This document shows positions 18,184 through 27,503 of a DNA stretch of 64,000 nt, piece by piece. The notes under the pieces were generated by a model. That model searched no databases and was not told the DNA's origin. It saw nothing but the letters and a program-made list of their open reading frames with translations. The position numbers and the translations under genes were made by a program. Source of the DNA: Oscillospiraceae bacterium (lineage in GTDB: Bacteria > Bacillota > Clostridia > Oscillospirales > Acutalibacteraceae); the NCBI GenBank assembly GCA_015066595.1, contig SVNZ01000003.1:223055-287054 (forward strand). Reading direction: 5' to 3'. Each line of letters opens with the position of its first letter. Position 1 is the stretch's first letter.

Positions 18184-18199
18184 AGTGACTTTTATCACA
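18184..18199. promoter_or_regulatory. CRP-like palindromic operator in the divergent promoter region
   Basis: AGTGA-N6-TCACA, close to the TGTGA-N6-TCACA palindrome of Crp-family proteins. Its centre is about 61 bp upstream of the start expected from the minus-strand promoter at 18137-18165. Confidence 0.4.
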
Positions 18200-18266
18200 C
18201 GTATTTATAGTAATACAACTGAGTCTATATTTCAATAATTTTTTGTTCAAAAACTGATTTTTTTGT

Positions 18267-18294
18267 TTGACTCTTTTACAACATACGCTATAAT
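18267..18294 (+). promoter_or_regulatory. ygeY-ygeW promoter
   Basis: TTGACT (18267-18272), 16-bp spacer, perfect TATAAT (18289-18294). Expected leader is about 72 nt. Confidence 0.7.
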
Positions 18295-18372
18295 AATAGT
18301 AAGCACACACAGTATTTAGTGTTTTACATTTAATATACTACTGTGAAATCTATATAAAATTGAGGTATTGTG

Positions 18373-19566
18373 ATGAATTTTGACGCTATAAAAACCGCAG
18401 CACAAAACTACGAAAATGATATGACCGCTTTTTTACGTGATCTGGTTGCGATTCCATCAGAATCAGCTCAGGAAGAGGGTGTTATCAAACGCATCAAAGC
18501 TGAGATGGAAAAGCTTCACTTTGACAAAGTTGAAATCGACCCTATGGGCAACGTGCTCGGATGGATGGGCGAAGGTGACAAGATCATCGCTTATGATGCT
18601 CATATAGATACAGTTGGCTTGGGTGAGATGAGTAACTGGACATTTGACCCATATGAGGGTTATGAAACTGAAGAAGAAATCGGAGGCAGAGGTACTTCTG
18701 ACCAGGAGGGCGGTCTGGTGTCCGCTGTGTATGGTGCAAAGATCATGAAAGACCTTTCGCTTATCCCTGACGGATACAAAATTCTTGTCACAGGCACAGT
18801 ACAGGAAGAGGACTGCGATGGTCTTTGCTGGCAGTATATTCATAACGAACTGGGTATTAAGCCTGAGTTTGTTGTTATCACAGAGCCTACTGACAAGGGT
18901 ATATATCGTGGTCAGCGAGGCAGAATGGAAATCAGAGTGGAGGTCAAGGGCGTTTCATGTCACGGTTCAGCACCTGAACGTGGGGACAACGCTATCTACA
19001 AAATGGCTGACATCATCACTGAAATCCGTGACCTCAACGATAGACTCCACTATGACGAGTTCTTAGGAAAAGGTACTGTCACAGTATCACAGTCTTTTTA
19101 TAACTCACCGTCACGCTGTGCGGTAGCTGATATGGCGGCTGTGTCGCTTGACAGAAGACTCACAGATGGTGAGACATGGCAGTCGGCACTTGACGAAGTG
19201 CGTTCACTTCCTAGTGTTAAAAAATACGGTGCAGAGGTTACAATGTACACCTATGAGCGAGAGTCTTGGACAGGGCTCGTGTATCCTACAGAGTGCTATT
19301 TCCCAACATGGGTTATTCCTGAGGATCACCCTGCTACACTCGCTGTGGTTGAAGCTCACAAGGGTATGTACGGAGAACCACGTGTTGACAAATGGACTTT
19401 CTCTACAAACGGAGTTTCTATTATGGGCAGATACGGTATTCCTTGCATCGGCTTCGGTCCCGGTGCAGAAGCACAGGCCCACGCTCCAAATGAAAAGACA
19501 TGGAAAGAAGACCTTGTTCGATGTGCTGCTGTGTACGCTGCTATCCCGAAAAGCTACAAAAAGTAA
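18373..19566 (+). CDS. ygeY: YgeY family M20 metallohydrolase
   Basis: A 397-residue M20-family amidohydrolase/peptidase. Metal-site segments are [13 protein letters not shown] near residue 72, [18 protein letters not shown] near 105, QEEDCDG near 145 and ITEPTD near 170, with the dimerisation-domain histidine in [21 protein letters not shown] calls the family YgeY selenium metabolism-linked hydrolase; it is a constant member of the purine/uric acid cluster. GTG 18370 is possible, but ATG 18373 follows GAGG at good spacing. YgeW follows after 14 bp. Confidence 0.93.
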   Translation: MNFDAIKTAAQNYENDMTAFLRDLVAIPSESAQEEGVIKRIKAEMEKLHFDKVEIDPMGNVLGWMGEGDKIIAYDAHIDTVGLGEMSNWTFDPYEGYETEEEIGGRGTSDQEGGLVSAVYGAKIMKDLSLIPDGYKILVTGTVQEEDCDGLCWQYIHNELGIKPEFVVITEPTDKGIYRGQRGRMEIRVEVKGVSCHGSAPERGDNAIYKMADIITEIRDLNDRLHYDEFLGKGTVTVSQSFYNSPSRCAVADMAAVSLDRRLTDGETWQSALDEVRSLPSVKKYGAEVTMYTYERESWTGLVYPTECYFPTWVIPEDHPATLAVVEAHKGMYGEPRVDKWTFSTNGVSIMGRYGIPCIGFGPGAEAQAHAPNEKTWKEDLVRCAAVYAAIPKSYKK

Positions 19567-19580
19567 AGAAGGACAATAAT

Positions 19581-20774
19581 ATGAGCAAATCTAAAGATTT
19601 AATAAAACATCTCGAAACTCTAAACATCGAGAATATGTATGAGGACGACTTTTTCCTCACTTGGGATAAGACTGATGATGAAATCGACGCTGTTTTTACA
19701 GTAGCAGATGCGCTGAGAGATTTGCGTGAGCGCAACATATCCACAAAGATTTTTGACAGCGGTCTTGCTATCTCAAACTTCAGAGATAACTCAACCCGTA
19801 CACGATTTTCGTTTGCATCAGCTTGTAACCTTTTAGGCCTTGAAGTACAGGATCTCGATGAGAGCAAAAGTCAGATAGCCCACGGTGAGACCGTGCGTGA
19901 AACTGCTAATATGATTTCTTTTATGGCTGATGTCATCGGTATCAGAGATGATATGTATATCGGCAAAGGTCACACATATCAAAAGGAAGTTATCGAGTCA
20001 GTAAAAGAAGGCTACAGTGACGGTATATTGGAGCAAAAGCCTACTCTTGTTAATCTGCAGTGCGATATTGACCATCCGACACAGGCTATGGCTGATATGC
20101 TCCACATTATTCATCACTTCGGCGGTGTTGAGAACTTAAAAGGCAAAAAGGTTGCTATGACCTGGGCTTACTCTCCATCATACGGTAAACCGCTTTCAGT
20201 TCCACAGGGCGTTATCGGACTTTTCACACGTTTTGGAATGGATGTAGTGCTCGCTCACCCACAGGGCTATGATGTTATGGAAGAAGTTGAAGAGGTAGCA
20301 AAAGCTAATGCATTAAAGTCAGGTGGTAGCTTTACAAAATGTCACGATATGGCACAAGCGTTCAAAGATGCTGATATAGTTTATCCAAAGAGCTGGGCAT
20401 CGTTTGCTGCTATGGAAAAGCGTACCAACCTCTATGGTGAAGGTGATTTTGAGGGTATCAAAGAGCTCGAAAAAGAGTTGCTCGAGCAAAACGCACAGCA
20501 CAAAGACTGGGAGTGCACTGAGGAAATGATGAAGCTCACAAAAGATGGAAAAGCACTCTATTTACACTGTTTGCCTGCTGATATCACAGGAGTGTCATGC
20601 AAAGAGGGCGAGGTTGAAGCATCTGTGTTCGACAGATACCGCAACCCATTATACAAGGAAGCTTCGTTCAAGCCATATATTATCGCTGCTATGATATTCC
20701 TCGCTAAGGTGAAAGACCCTGCAAAAGCGCTGAAAAAGCTTGAAAGTCAAGCAAAAGAACGCAAGACTTTTTAA
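19581..20774 (+). CDS. ygeW: Knotted carbamoyltransferase YgeW
   Basis: A 397-residue member of the knotted aspartate/ornithine carbamoyltransferase superfamily. The carbamoyl phosphate site reads DNSTRTRFSFASA near residue 72, with DHPTQAMADML near 170 and LHCLPADITGVSC near 330. In the purine cluster YgeW is thought to split a ureido intermediate by phosphorolysis, giving carbamoyl phosphate and an amine; that reaction is inferred here. The frame stays open upstream inside ygeY, but ATG 19581 with AAGAAGG before it is the natural start. A strong terminator follows. Confidence 0.93.
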   Translation: MSKSKDLIKHLETLNIENMYEDDFFLTWDKTDDEIDAVFTVADALRDLRERNISTKIFDSGLAISNFRDNSTRTRFSFASACNLLGLEVQDLDESKSQIAHGETVRETANMISFMADVIGIRDDMYIGKGHTYQKEVIESVKEGYSDGILEQKPTLVNLQCDIDHPTQAMADMLHIIHHFGGVENLKGKKVAMTWAYSPSYGKPLSVPQGVIGLFTRFGMDVVLAHPQGYDVMEEVEEVAKANALKSGGSFTKCHDMAQAFKDADIVYPKSWASFAAMEKRTNLYGEGDFEGIKELEKELLEQNAQHKDWECTEEMMKLTKDGKALYLHCLPADITGVSCKEGEVEASVFDRYRNPLYKEASFKPYIIAAMIFLAKVKDPAKALKKLESQAKERKTF

Positions 20775-20791
20775 TAAAATGGGCATAATAA

Positions 20792-20826
20792 AAGGAGAAC
20801 CGAACATTCGGTTCTCCTTATTTTTA
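20792..20826. terminator. Bidirectional terminator between ygeW and guaD
   Basis: A 13-bp perfect stem AAGGAGAACCGAA / TTCGGTTCTCCTT closes on CA and is followed by a T-tract on the plus strand and on the minus strand. Confidence 0.92.
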
Positions 20827-20835
20827 TATATACAT

Positions 20836-22110
20836 TTATATAATTTTGTTGCCACGAACAAATTTAGCTTTGATGCCTGTTGTGTCAGCACTTAGATAAA
20901 CGCTTCTTTCAAGTCGCTTTTTGATAGTAAGGCTTTGCGGATGAGGTAGAACTGAGTCGTCAATAACCACAGCATCGAATTCGAAGCCTTTTTCAAAGGA
21001 GCCTACTGCACCAAAGAACTCTCCGCCACCTTTTGTTGCAAGATAAAAGACTTCATTGAAAGTGAGTGGTTTTACGGTTTCATCAATGAGTCTGTAGTAG
21101 AGCTTTGATACCTTTATCGCTTCGACTATGGCACAAAACAGCGAGTCTTTTTCGCCACCGCCCATATCAGTACCCAAGCCGACTCTAAGATTTTTTTCGG
21201 TGTATTTTTTGATAGGTGCAATGCCTGAAGAAAGGTTTGTGTTAGAGGCAGGGCAGTGCGCAACAAAAACTTTGTTTTTCTTTATCAGCTCAACTTCTTC
21301 GTCACTACAGTGAACACAGTGTGCCATAACGGTTTTTGTACCTTTTCCAAAAAGACCGAAGTAGTCATATGCATCGCCATACGATGAGGACTCAGGACAC
21401 AGCTCTTTTACCCATCTTATCTCGTCTTTGTTTTCGGAGAGATGAGACTGTACGGGTATGTCGTACTTGTGAGCGATTTCGCCGAGATTTTTCAGAAGCC
21501 CATCGCTACAGCTGGGGATAAATCTTGGGGTGATTATAGGATAAGTGTTTTTAAACTTGTTTTTTGTATCTGCTATCCATTTTTCTGTATCAGATGCGGA
21601 TTTTTCACCACTTTCTTCGCACAGGTTTTTTGGAGAGTTTCTGTCCATATTAACCTTGCCGACATATGATACAAGCCCTGACTCTTCCAACTTTTGCATC
21701 AAAAGCTTTGTAACGTCTGTATGAATGGTTGAGAAAATGCACACACGAGTAGTAACACTGTTTTTTAGACCGTCACAAAATATAGAATACGCTTTGTCTG
21801 CATACTGCATATCGCTGTATTTCGCTTCTTCATAAAAAGCGTTGTTGTTAAGCCAGCTAAGCAGTTCTGAGTCCATATTAAGTCCTCGAAAGCTGTACTG
21901 AGGAGCGTGAGTGTGCAGGTCCGAGAGCCCGGGTATAATAAGTTTGTTTGAATAGTCATAAAGTGGCAGATGCTCATACTCTTTAGCTATGCTGTCAAAA
22001 ACGCCCTCGCACACACCGTCAACGCACACAGCGTAAGCATCTTTGTGAGTTTTAAGAGTAGTTTTGTTGGTGCTGTAGCATATGTCACCTTTTAGTATAA
22101 AGCTGTTCAT
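20836..22110 (-). CDS. guaD: Guanine deaminase
   Basis: A 424-residue amidohydrolase that converts guanine to xanthine and ammonia. Family hallmarks are PGLSDLHTHAPQYSFRG near residue 62, TPRFIPSCSDGL near 195, PVQSHLSEN near 220, MAHCVHCSDEE near 260 and VGLGTDMGGGEKDS near 315. It feeds guanine into the xanthine/urate branch served by the neighbouring cluster. It converges on ygeW and diverges from the nucleoside transporter operon across a 320-bp intergenic region. A minus-strand promoter candidate is at 22144-22171. Confidence 0.92.
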   Translation of the reverse strand: MNSFILKGDICYSTNKTTLKTHKDAYAVCVDGVCEGVFDSIAKEYEHLPLYDYSNKLIIPGLSDLHTHAPQYSFRGLNMDSELLSWLNNNAFYEEAKYSDMQYADKAYSIFCDGLKNSVTTRVCIFSTIHTDVTKLLMQKLEESGLVSYVGKVNMDRNSPKNLCEESGEKSASDTEKWIADTKNKFKNTYPIITPRFIPSCSDGLLKNLGEIAHKYDIPVQSHLSENKDEIRWVKELCPESSSYGDAYDYFGLFGKGTKTVMAHCVHCSDEEVELIKKNKVFVAHCPASNTNLSSGIAPIKKYTEKNLRVGLGTDMGGGEKDSLFCAIVEAIKVSKLYYRLIDETVKPLTFNEVFYLATKGGGEFFGAVGSFEKGFEFDAVVIDDSVLPHPQSLTIKKRLERSVYLSADTTGIKAKFVRGNKII

Positions 22111-22143
22111 ATTATCATCTCTTTTTTGATATGTGTTTTTAGG

Positions 22144-22171
22144 ATTATCATACTTAAATTTTACTGTACAA
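22144..22171 (-). promoter_or_regulatory. Possible guaD promoter
   Basis: Minus strand: TTGTAC (22166-22171), 16-bp spacer, GATAAT (22144-22149). The rest of the 22111-22430 interval is very AT-rich and holds the transporter promoter and leader. Confidence 0.45.
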
Positions 22172-22324
22172 AAGGCACGATATATTTCTTAAAAAGAAAT
22201 AAAAACTTTTAGATTTTTCTAAAATAATTTTCATAAATATAGGGCTTAAACCAAAATGTGTCATAACAGGTATTACTTTTACAAAAAAATATTAAAATTT
22301 TGTAATTATATTTCTTTAAAAATA

Positions 22325-22353
22325 TTGTTATTTGAAAATCGAAACTGTATAAT
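22325..22353 (+). promoter_or_regulatory. Promoter of the nucleoside transporter operon
   Basis: TTGTTA (22325-22330), 17-bp spacer, perfect TATAAT (22348-22353). The predicted start is near 22360, at the first base of a structured leader. Confidence 0.7.
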
Positions 22354-22359
22354 TGTAGT

Positions 22360-22430
22360 GTTAGAATTCCACCTATGGTGGACTAATCGAACATTTCCGT
22401 CTAGGAAATATATTTAAGGAGGAATTTCCA
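22360..22430 (+). promoter_or_regulatory. Structured 5' leader with switch-like alternative pairing
   Basis: The first hairpin pairs CCACC (22369-22373) with GGTGG (22377-22381) and is extended by GTTAG (22360-22364) with CTAAT (22383-22387). The second pairs ATTTCC (22393-22398) with GGAAAT (22404-22409). The same GGAAAT can instead pair with a second ATTTCC (22424-22429), which puts the ribosome site AAGGAGG in the loop. It does not match the purine riboswitch consensus as I know it. Confidence 0.5.
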
Positions 22431-23669
22431 ATGAAAAAGTTATTCGCACTTATGCTCGCTATCCTTATGGTAGTTTCACTCGCAGCTTGTGCTGCTCCAC
22501 AGGAAGCTACTCCGGATCAGGCAGACACATCATCTGATTTCAAGATGGGCGTTATCCTTATCGGTGACGAGAACGAGGGTTACACATACGCTCATATGCA
22601 GGGCATTCAGGAAGCTGCAAAAGCTTTAGGTCTTGCTGACGATCAGATCATCTGGAAGTACACAATCCCAGAGGACGAGACATGTTATGACACAGCTGCT
22701 GACCTTGCTGATCAGGGCTGCAACCTCGTTGTATCTAACTCTTACGGTCATCAGTCACACATGCAGCTCGCTGCTACTGAGTATCCTGATGTTACTTTCA
22801 TCGCTATGACAGGTGACACAGCTAAAGCTTCAGGCCTTCCAAACTTCTGTAACGCATTCACAGCTGTTTATGAGTCAAGATTCGTATCAGGTGTTGTTGC
22901 TGGTATGAAGATCAAAGAGCTCGTTGAGAACGATAAGCTCGAGGACGACAATTTCGACGCTGACGGTAACGTTAAGGTTGGTTATGTAGGTGCTTACCCA
23001 TATGCAGAGGTTAAGTCAGGCTACACAGCATTCTTCCTCGGTATCAAGTCAGTTTACGAGAAGGTTTCTATGAGTGTTCAGTTCACAAACTCATGGTTCG
23101 ACCTCACAAAAGAAGGCGAAACAGCTAACCAGCTCATTTCTCAGGGTTGCGTTATCATTGGTCAGCACGCTGACTCTACAGGCGCTCCATCAGCTGTACA
23201 GGCTGCTTTAGAGGCTGGCGATACTTGCTACTCAATCGGTTACAACATCGACATGCTCGAGGTTGCTCCAAAGGGTGCTCTCACATCTGCTACAAACGTT
23301 TGGTCTGTATATTACACAGAGGCTATCGGCGCTGCTATGAAGGGCGAAACTGTTCCTACAAACTGGGCTAAGGGCTATGCTGATGATGCAGTAGCTATCA
23401 CACCACTTGGCGAATCAGTTGCAGAAGGCACACAGGAGAAGGTCGACGAGACTATCGCTGCTATCAAGAACGGTGAAATCCAGGTATTCGACATCGACAC
23501 ATTCACAGTAGGTGGTAAGAAGGTTGAGTCTGCATTTGCTACAGATACAGACGGTGACTTCGTTCCTGACGCTGACGAGGCTGTATTCGATGGTTATTTC
23601 CACGAGTCATACTTCCAGTCAGCTCCATGCTTTGCACTCGATATCGACGGTATCACACTTCTTAACTAA
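22431..23669 (+). CDS. BMP family nucleoside-binding lipoprotein
   Basis: A 412-residue substrate-binding lipoprotein of the Bmp/PnrA family. The signal peptide ends in a lipobox SLAAC with the lipid cysteine at residue 20. Mature features include MGVILIGDENEGYTYAHMQG, NLVVSNSYGHQSHM and the conserved VKVGYVGAYPYAEVKSGYTAF. Together with the duplicated ATPase and two permeases this is the BMP-type ABC importer, whose known members (for example B. subtilis NupNOPQ, PnrA) take up purine nucleosides. Codon bias is extreme, suggesting very high expression. A hairpin follows, consistent with more binding protein than ATPase. Confidence 0.92.
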   Translation: MKKLFALMLAILMVVSLAACAAPQEATPDQADTSSDFKMGVILIGDENEGYTYAHMQGIQEAAKALGLADDQIIWKYTIPEDETCYDTAADLADQGCNLVVSNSYGHQSHMQLAATEYPDVTFIAMTGDTAKASGLPNFCNAFTAVYESRFVSGVVAGMKIKELVENDKLEDDNFDADGNVKVGYVGAYPYAEVKSGYTAFFLGIKSVYEKVSMSVQFTNSWFDLTKEGETANQLISQGCVIIGQHADSTGAPSAVQAALEAGDTCYSIGYNIDMLEVAPKGALTSATNVWSVYYTEAIGAAMKGETVPTNWAKGYADDAVAITPLGESVAEGTQEKVDETIAAIKNGEIQVFDIDTFTVGGKKVESAFATDTDGDFVPDADEAVFDGYFHESYFQSAPCFALDIDGITLLN

Positions 23670-23698
23670 TTTTTATATTTGACGGAAGTTTTCCGCAC

Positions 23699-23728
23699 AA
23701 AGGGAAGCCGAGCAATCGGCTTCCCTTT
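23699..23728 (+). terminator. Stem-loop after the binding-protein gene
   Basis: An 11- to 12-bp stem AAAGGGAAGCCG / CGGCTTCCCTTT with a 6-nt loop but no U-tract. It is more likely a partial terminator or an mRNA 3'-end stabiliser than a full stop, because the ABC genes continue downstream. Confidence 0.5.
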
Positions 23729-23758
23729 ACGAGTTTATTATGCACTTTGATTTTTAGG

Positions 23759-23796
23759 TAAAACACAGCAGTTTTAGTAAAGACTGTTGTGTTTTA
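23759..23796 (+). other. Long inverted repeat before the ATPase gene
   Basis: TAAAACACAGCAGT (23759-23772) pairs with ACTGTTGTGTTTTA (23783-23796) over 14 bp with one G-U pair and a 10-nt loop. It ends 12 bp before the GAGGAGG ribosome site of the ATPase gene. Confidence 0.5.
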
Positions 23797-23822
23797 TCTA
23801 AAACAAAAGAGGAGGATGTGCA

Positions 23823-25382
23823 GTGCAAAACAACATAGCTGTAAAGATGCAGAATATAACAAAAACGTTTGGCAAAAAGGTTATAGCTAATAAAAATGTG
23901 ACGCTTCATATCGAAAAAGGCGAGATCCTATCTCTGCTTGGTGAGAACGGTTCGGGTAAGACTACGCTGATGAATATGCTCGCCGGTATTTATTACCCTG
24001 ATTCGGGCAGTATTTTTATGGATAATGACGGTGAAGGTTTAAAAGAAGTATCTATCCGTTCACCAAAAGATGCGTACACACTGGGTATTGGTATGATTCA
24101 CCAGCACTTCAAGCTGGTTGATGTGTTCACTGCTACAGAAAATGTTGCACTCGGTCTTGATAGGAGTATCGCTTTCAACAAAAAGCAGATTGCAACAGAT
24201 ATTTTAGCTATTTGTGATAAATATGGCTTTAAAGTTGACCCTGACAAAAAAGTCTACAATATGAGCGTATCTGAAAAACAGACACTCGAAATCGTCAAAG
24301 CTCTGTATCGTGGTGCTAACATTCTTATCCTTGACGAGCCTACTGCGGTACTCACTCCTCAGGAAACCGATATGCTTTTCGATGTTATGCGCAATATGAA
24401 AGAGGACGGAAAGTCCATCATCATTATTACCCATAAGCTCAACGAGGTGCTCGCTATCTCTGACAGAGTATCTATTCTTCGAAAAGGTGAGTATGTCGGC
24501 ACGGTAGATACTGCTGATGCATCTGTTCAGTCGCTGACAGAGATGATGGTCGGACAGAAGGTTACTCTTGAAATCGACAGAAAAGAGCCACATGATAAAA
24601 AAGAGCGTCTTGTTGTAAAAGACCTAACTTGTGTCAATAAATATGGTGTCACTGCTCTTGATAATATATCTTTCACAGCATATGGCGGTGAGATTTTAGG
24701 TGTAGCAGGTATTTCGGGCAGTGGACAAAAAGAACTGCTCGAAGCTATCGCAGGTCTTCACGAGACAACTGAGGGTAGCTCTGTACAGTATATTGCACCT
24801 GACAGCGACGAAAAAACCGAACTTATCGGTAAGACTGCTCTGCAGATTAAGAATATGGGCGTGGCACTTTCTTTTGTACCTGAGGACAGACTTGGTATGG
24901 GTCTTGTCGGCTCAATGGGTATGTCGGATAATATGATGCTCCGCTCTTACAGAAAAGGCTTTATCTTTACTGAGCGTACAGGTCCGAAAAAGCTTGCTAA
25001 TAAAGTCAAAGAAGAACTCGAAGTTGTAACACCTAGTATCCAGACACCTGTACGCAAGCTCTCAGGCGGTAACGTGCAGAAAGTTTTGGTCGGCAGAGAA
25101 ATCGCAGCACAGCCTACGGTCCTCATGACAGCGTATGCAGTGCGTGGACTTGATGTAAACACATCGTACACTATCTACGGACTATTGAATGAACAAAAAG
25201 AAAAAGGTGTTGCAGTTATCTATGTAGGTGAAGATTTAGACGTACTGCTCGCTTTGTCAGACCGTATCTTAGTGTTGTGTGACGGTAAGCTCAACGGTAT
25301 TGTTGATGCTCGCACTACTACAAAAGAAGAAATCGGTCTTTTGATGACACATATCAGAGAGGAGGCGCAAAACAATGGCTAA
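23823..25382 (+). CDS. ABC transporter ATPase, duplicated, BMP/nucleoside type
   Basis: A 519-residue protein with two fused ABC domains, as in sugar and nucleoside importers. Domain 1 has Walker A GENGSGKTTLMNM near residue 39 and Walker B ILILDEPTAVLTP near 170. Its signature is the degenerate NMSVSEKQ. Domain 2 has GISGSGQKELLEAIAG near 298, signature LSGGNVQKVLVG and a degenerate Walker B (VLMTAYAVRGLDV), as is usual for the second half. GTG start at 23823 behind GAGGAGG. Its last 8 bp overlap the first permease gene. Confidence 0.93.
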   Translation: MQNNIAVKMQNITKTFGKKVIANKNVTLHIEKGEILSLLGENGSGKTTLMNMLAGIYYPDSGSIFMDNDGEGLKEVSIRSPKDAYTLGIGMIHQHFKLVDVFTATENVALGLDRSIAFNKKQIATDILAICDKYGFKVDPDKKVYNMSVSEKQTLEIVKALYRGANILILDEPTAVLTPQETDMLFDVMRNMKEDGKSIIIITHKLNEVLAISDRVSILRKGEYVGTVDTADASVQSLTEMMVGQKVTLEIDRKEPHDKKERLVVKDLTCVNKYGVTALDNISFTAYGGEILGVAGISGSGQKELLEAIAGLHETTEGSSVQYIAPDSDEKTELIGKTALQIKNMGVALSFVPEDRLGMGLVGSMGMSDNMMLRSYRKGFIFTERTGPKKLANKVKEELEVVTPSIQTPVRKLSGGNVQKVLVGREIAAQPTVLMTAYAVRGLDVNTSYTIYGLLNEQKEKGVAVIYVGEDLDVLLALSDRILVLCDGKLNGIVDARTTTKEEIGLLMTHIREEAQNNG

Positions 25383-26502
25383 CGTGGCAACACACAAGGA
25401 ACCGCTCGTGCGTATTGCAAAGCGTGATTCGATCCCGTTTTGGAAATCTACCATAGTAAGACTTATTTCCATCGTGCTTGCACTTATTGTTTGTGGTGGT
25501 ATCATTTATCTGCTCGTTAAAGTTAATCCTCTTGAGGTATATAAATCTATGGTGGAAGGTGCTTTCGGCTCTTTCTCCAAAGATTACAAATTTTTCAACC
25601 GACGTACATGGATCACTATCCGTGATACTATGATGCTTTTGTGCATTGCAGTCGGACTTGCTCCTGCGTTCAAGATGCGTTTCTGGAACATCGGTGCTGA
25701 GGGTCAGATTCTTGTGGGTGGTATCGCAACTGCTGCTTGTATGATTTATCTCAAGGATCTTCCTCCTGTAGTACTTTTTATTTGTATGGTAGTCACAAGC
25801 TTGCTCGCAGGTGCTATTTGGTCGTTTTTGCCTGCACTTTTCAAGGCTAAGTGGAACACAAACGAAACACTTTTCACACTGATGATGAACTATGTTGCTA
25901 TCCAGCTGACATCTTTCTTCGTTGCTCTGTGGGAGAACCCATATGGTTCCAACACAGTAGGCGTTATCAACCCGACAGGTCACGAGGGTTGGTTCCCATC
26001 CGTTTTTGGTCAGGACTATCTGCTCAACGTTATTGTTGTTATGATTGTTACTGTGGGTATGTTCATCTATCTCAAGTACTCAAAGCAAGGTTATGAAATC
26101 GCTGTTGTTGGCGATTCAGAAAACACAGCTCGTTATGCCGGTATCAACGTCAAGAAAGTCATCATACGCACTATGCTCATCTCGGGTGCTATCTGTGGTC
26201 TTTCAGGCTTTGTAGCAGTATCCGGTGCATCACACACCATTTCTATCAGCACAGCCGGTGGTAAGGGCTTTACAGCTATTATTGTTGCGTGGCTTGCAAA
26301 ATTTAACACTTTCACAATGATTCTGATTTCTATGCTCCTTGTCTTCCTTGATAAGGGCGCTATCGAAATCGCTTCGAAATACGATCTCAACGACTATGTT
26401 GCATCTATGATAACAGGTATTATCCTGTTTTTCATTTTAGGCAGTGAGTTTTTCATCAACTACCGTATGATTTTCCGTCACAAGAACAAGGAGGTGCAGT
26501 AA
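25375..26502 (+). CDS. ABC transporter permease 1 (nucleoside importer)
   Basis: A 375-residue integral membrane permease of the BPD_transp_2 family. The first membrane segment is around residues 24-45, with a loop and then a string of hydrophobic helices. The family segment FKMRFWNIGAEGQILVGG near residue 97 is diagnostic, as is the C-terminal GKGFTAIIVAWLAKFN. It overlaps the ATPase gene by 8 bp and is followed by permease 2 after one base, so the four proteins are made together. Confidence 0.92.
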   Translation: MANVATHKEPLVRIAKRDSIPFWKSTIVRLISIVLALIVCGGIIYLLVKVNPLEVYKSMVEGAFGSFSKDYKFFNRRTWITIRDTMMLLCIAVGLAPAFKMRFWNIGAEGQILVGGIATAACMIYLKDLPPVVLFICMVVTSLLAGAIWSFLPALFKAKWNTNETLFTLMMNYVAIQLTSFFVALWENPYGSNTVGVINPTGHEGWFPSVFGQDYLLNVIVVMIVTVGMFIYLKYSKQGYEIAVVGDSENTARYAGINVKKVIIRTMLISGAICGLSGFVAVSGASHTISISTAGGKGFTAIIVAWLAKFNTFTMILISMLLVFLDKGAIEIASKYDLNDYVASMITGIILFFILGSEFFINYRMIFRHKNKEVQ

Positions 26503-26503
26503 T

Positions 26504-27487
26504 ATGTCAGGTTTAACTACTTTATTACAATCATCCATTGCTTTTGGTACGATTATCATGTTCGGCGCACTCGGTGAAATTATCACCGAAAAAGCAGGCA
26601 ACTTAAACTTAGGTATCCCTGGTGTTATGTACCTTGGTGCTATTTCCAGCTTGGTTGGTGTTTTCTTCTATGAAAAGAACGTGGCTGAGCCTAATCCTGT
26701 GGTATGTGCTATCATTGCTATACTTTGTGCATTTTGTGCGGCGGCGCTCGGCGGACTTATCTTCAGCTTTTTGACTATCACACTCAGAGCTAACCAGAAC
26801 GTAACCGGTCTTACACTCACGATTTTCGGTTCAGGTGTGGCTAACTTTTTCGGCGGACTTTTGAACGGTTTTGCAGGTGGTGTTGGTCAGATCCGTGTTG
26901 CGACAACTAGCAAAGTTTTTATGACAAAGCTTCCTTTGTTGTCTGATTTAGGCATTGTCGGAAAGCTGCTGTTCTCTTACGGTTGGCTCGTTTATGTAGC
27001 TATCATTTTAGCAATTTTGTGCCAATGGTATCTAAACAAAACCCGCTCGGGCTTGAATCTTAGAGCGGTCGGTGAGAACCCTGCTACTGCAGATGCTGCA
27101 GGTATCAACGTTACTTTGTATCGCTACCTTGCTACTTGTATCGGTACAGGTATCGCAGGACTCGGTGGTCTGTACTATGTTATGGACTACACAAAGGGTA
27201 CTTGGGCAAACGACGGTACTATCGAGAACTTAGGTTGGCTTGCTGTAGCACTTGTTATCTTTGCTATCTGGCGTCCTAAGAACGCTATCTGGGGTGCGTA
27301 CCTCTTTGGCTTCTTATTCTGGGCTTACCTGTATATCCCAGGTCTTAATCGCCAGAGTCTTGAGCTGTTCAATATGCTCCCATACGTTGTTACTATCATC
27401 GTGCTTGTATTTACATCTTTCAGAAAGAAGAGAGAAAATCAGCCACCGAACTCACTCGGTCTTGCATATTTCAGAGAAGACAGATAA
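26504..27487 (+). CDS. ABC transporter permease 2 (nucleoside importer)
   Basis: A 327-residue membrane permease, the shorter partner typical of BMP-type importers. Diagnostic segments are ITEKAGNLNLGIPGVMYLGA near residue 27, TRSGLNLRAVGENPATADAAG near 190 and FAIWRPKNAIWGAYLFG near the end. It is the last gene of the transporter operon and is followed by a terminator. Confidence 0.92.
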   Translation: MSGLTTLLQSSIAFGTIIMFGALGEIITEKAGNLNLGIPGVMYLGAISSLVGVFFYEKNVAEPNPVVCAIIAILCAFCAAALGGLIFSFLTITLRANQNVTGLTLTIFGSGVANFFGGLLNGFAGGVGQIRVATTSKVFMTKLPLLSDLGIVGKLLFSYGWLVYVAIILAILCQWYLNKTRSGLNLRAVGENPATADAAGINVTLYRYLATCIGTGIAGLGGLYYVMDYTKGTWANDGTIENLGWLAVALVIFAIWRPKNAIWGAYLFGFLFWAYLYIPGLNRQSLELFNMLPYVVTIIVLVFTSFRKKRENQPPNSLGLAYFREDR

Positions 27488-27503
27488 TTTAATATTAAAG
27501 CTA

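Noticed and set aside
22360..22430. Purine riboswitch call for the transporter leader
   Set aside because: The three-way junction and the conserved loop sequences of the purine riboswitch are not present; only two stacked hairpins and an alternative pairing are seen.
25354..25983. 209-residue minus-strand frame opposite the permease genes
   Set aside because: Antisense shadow rich in His and Cys with no family resemblance or start signals.
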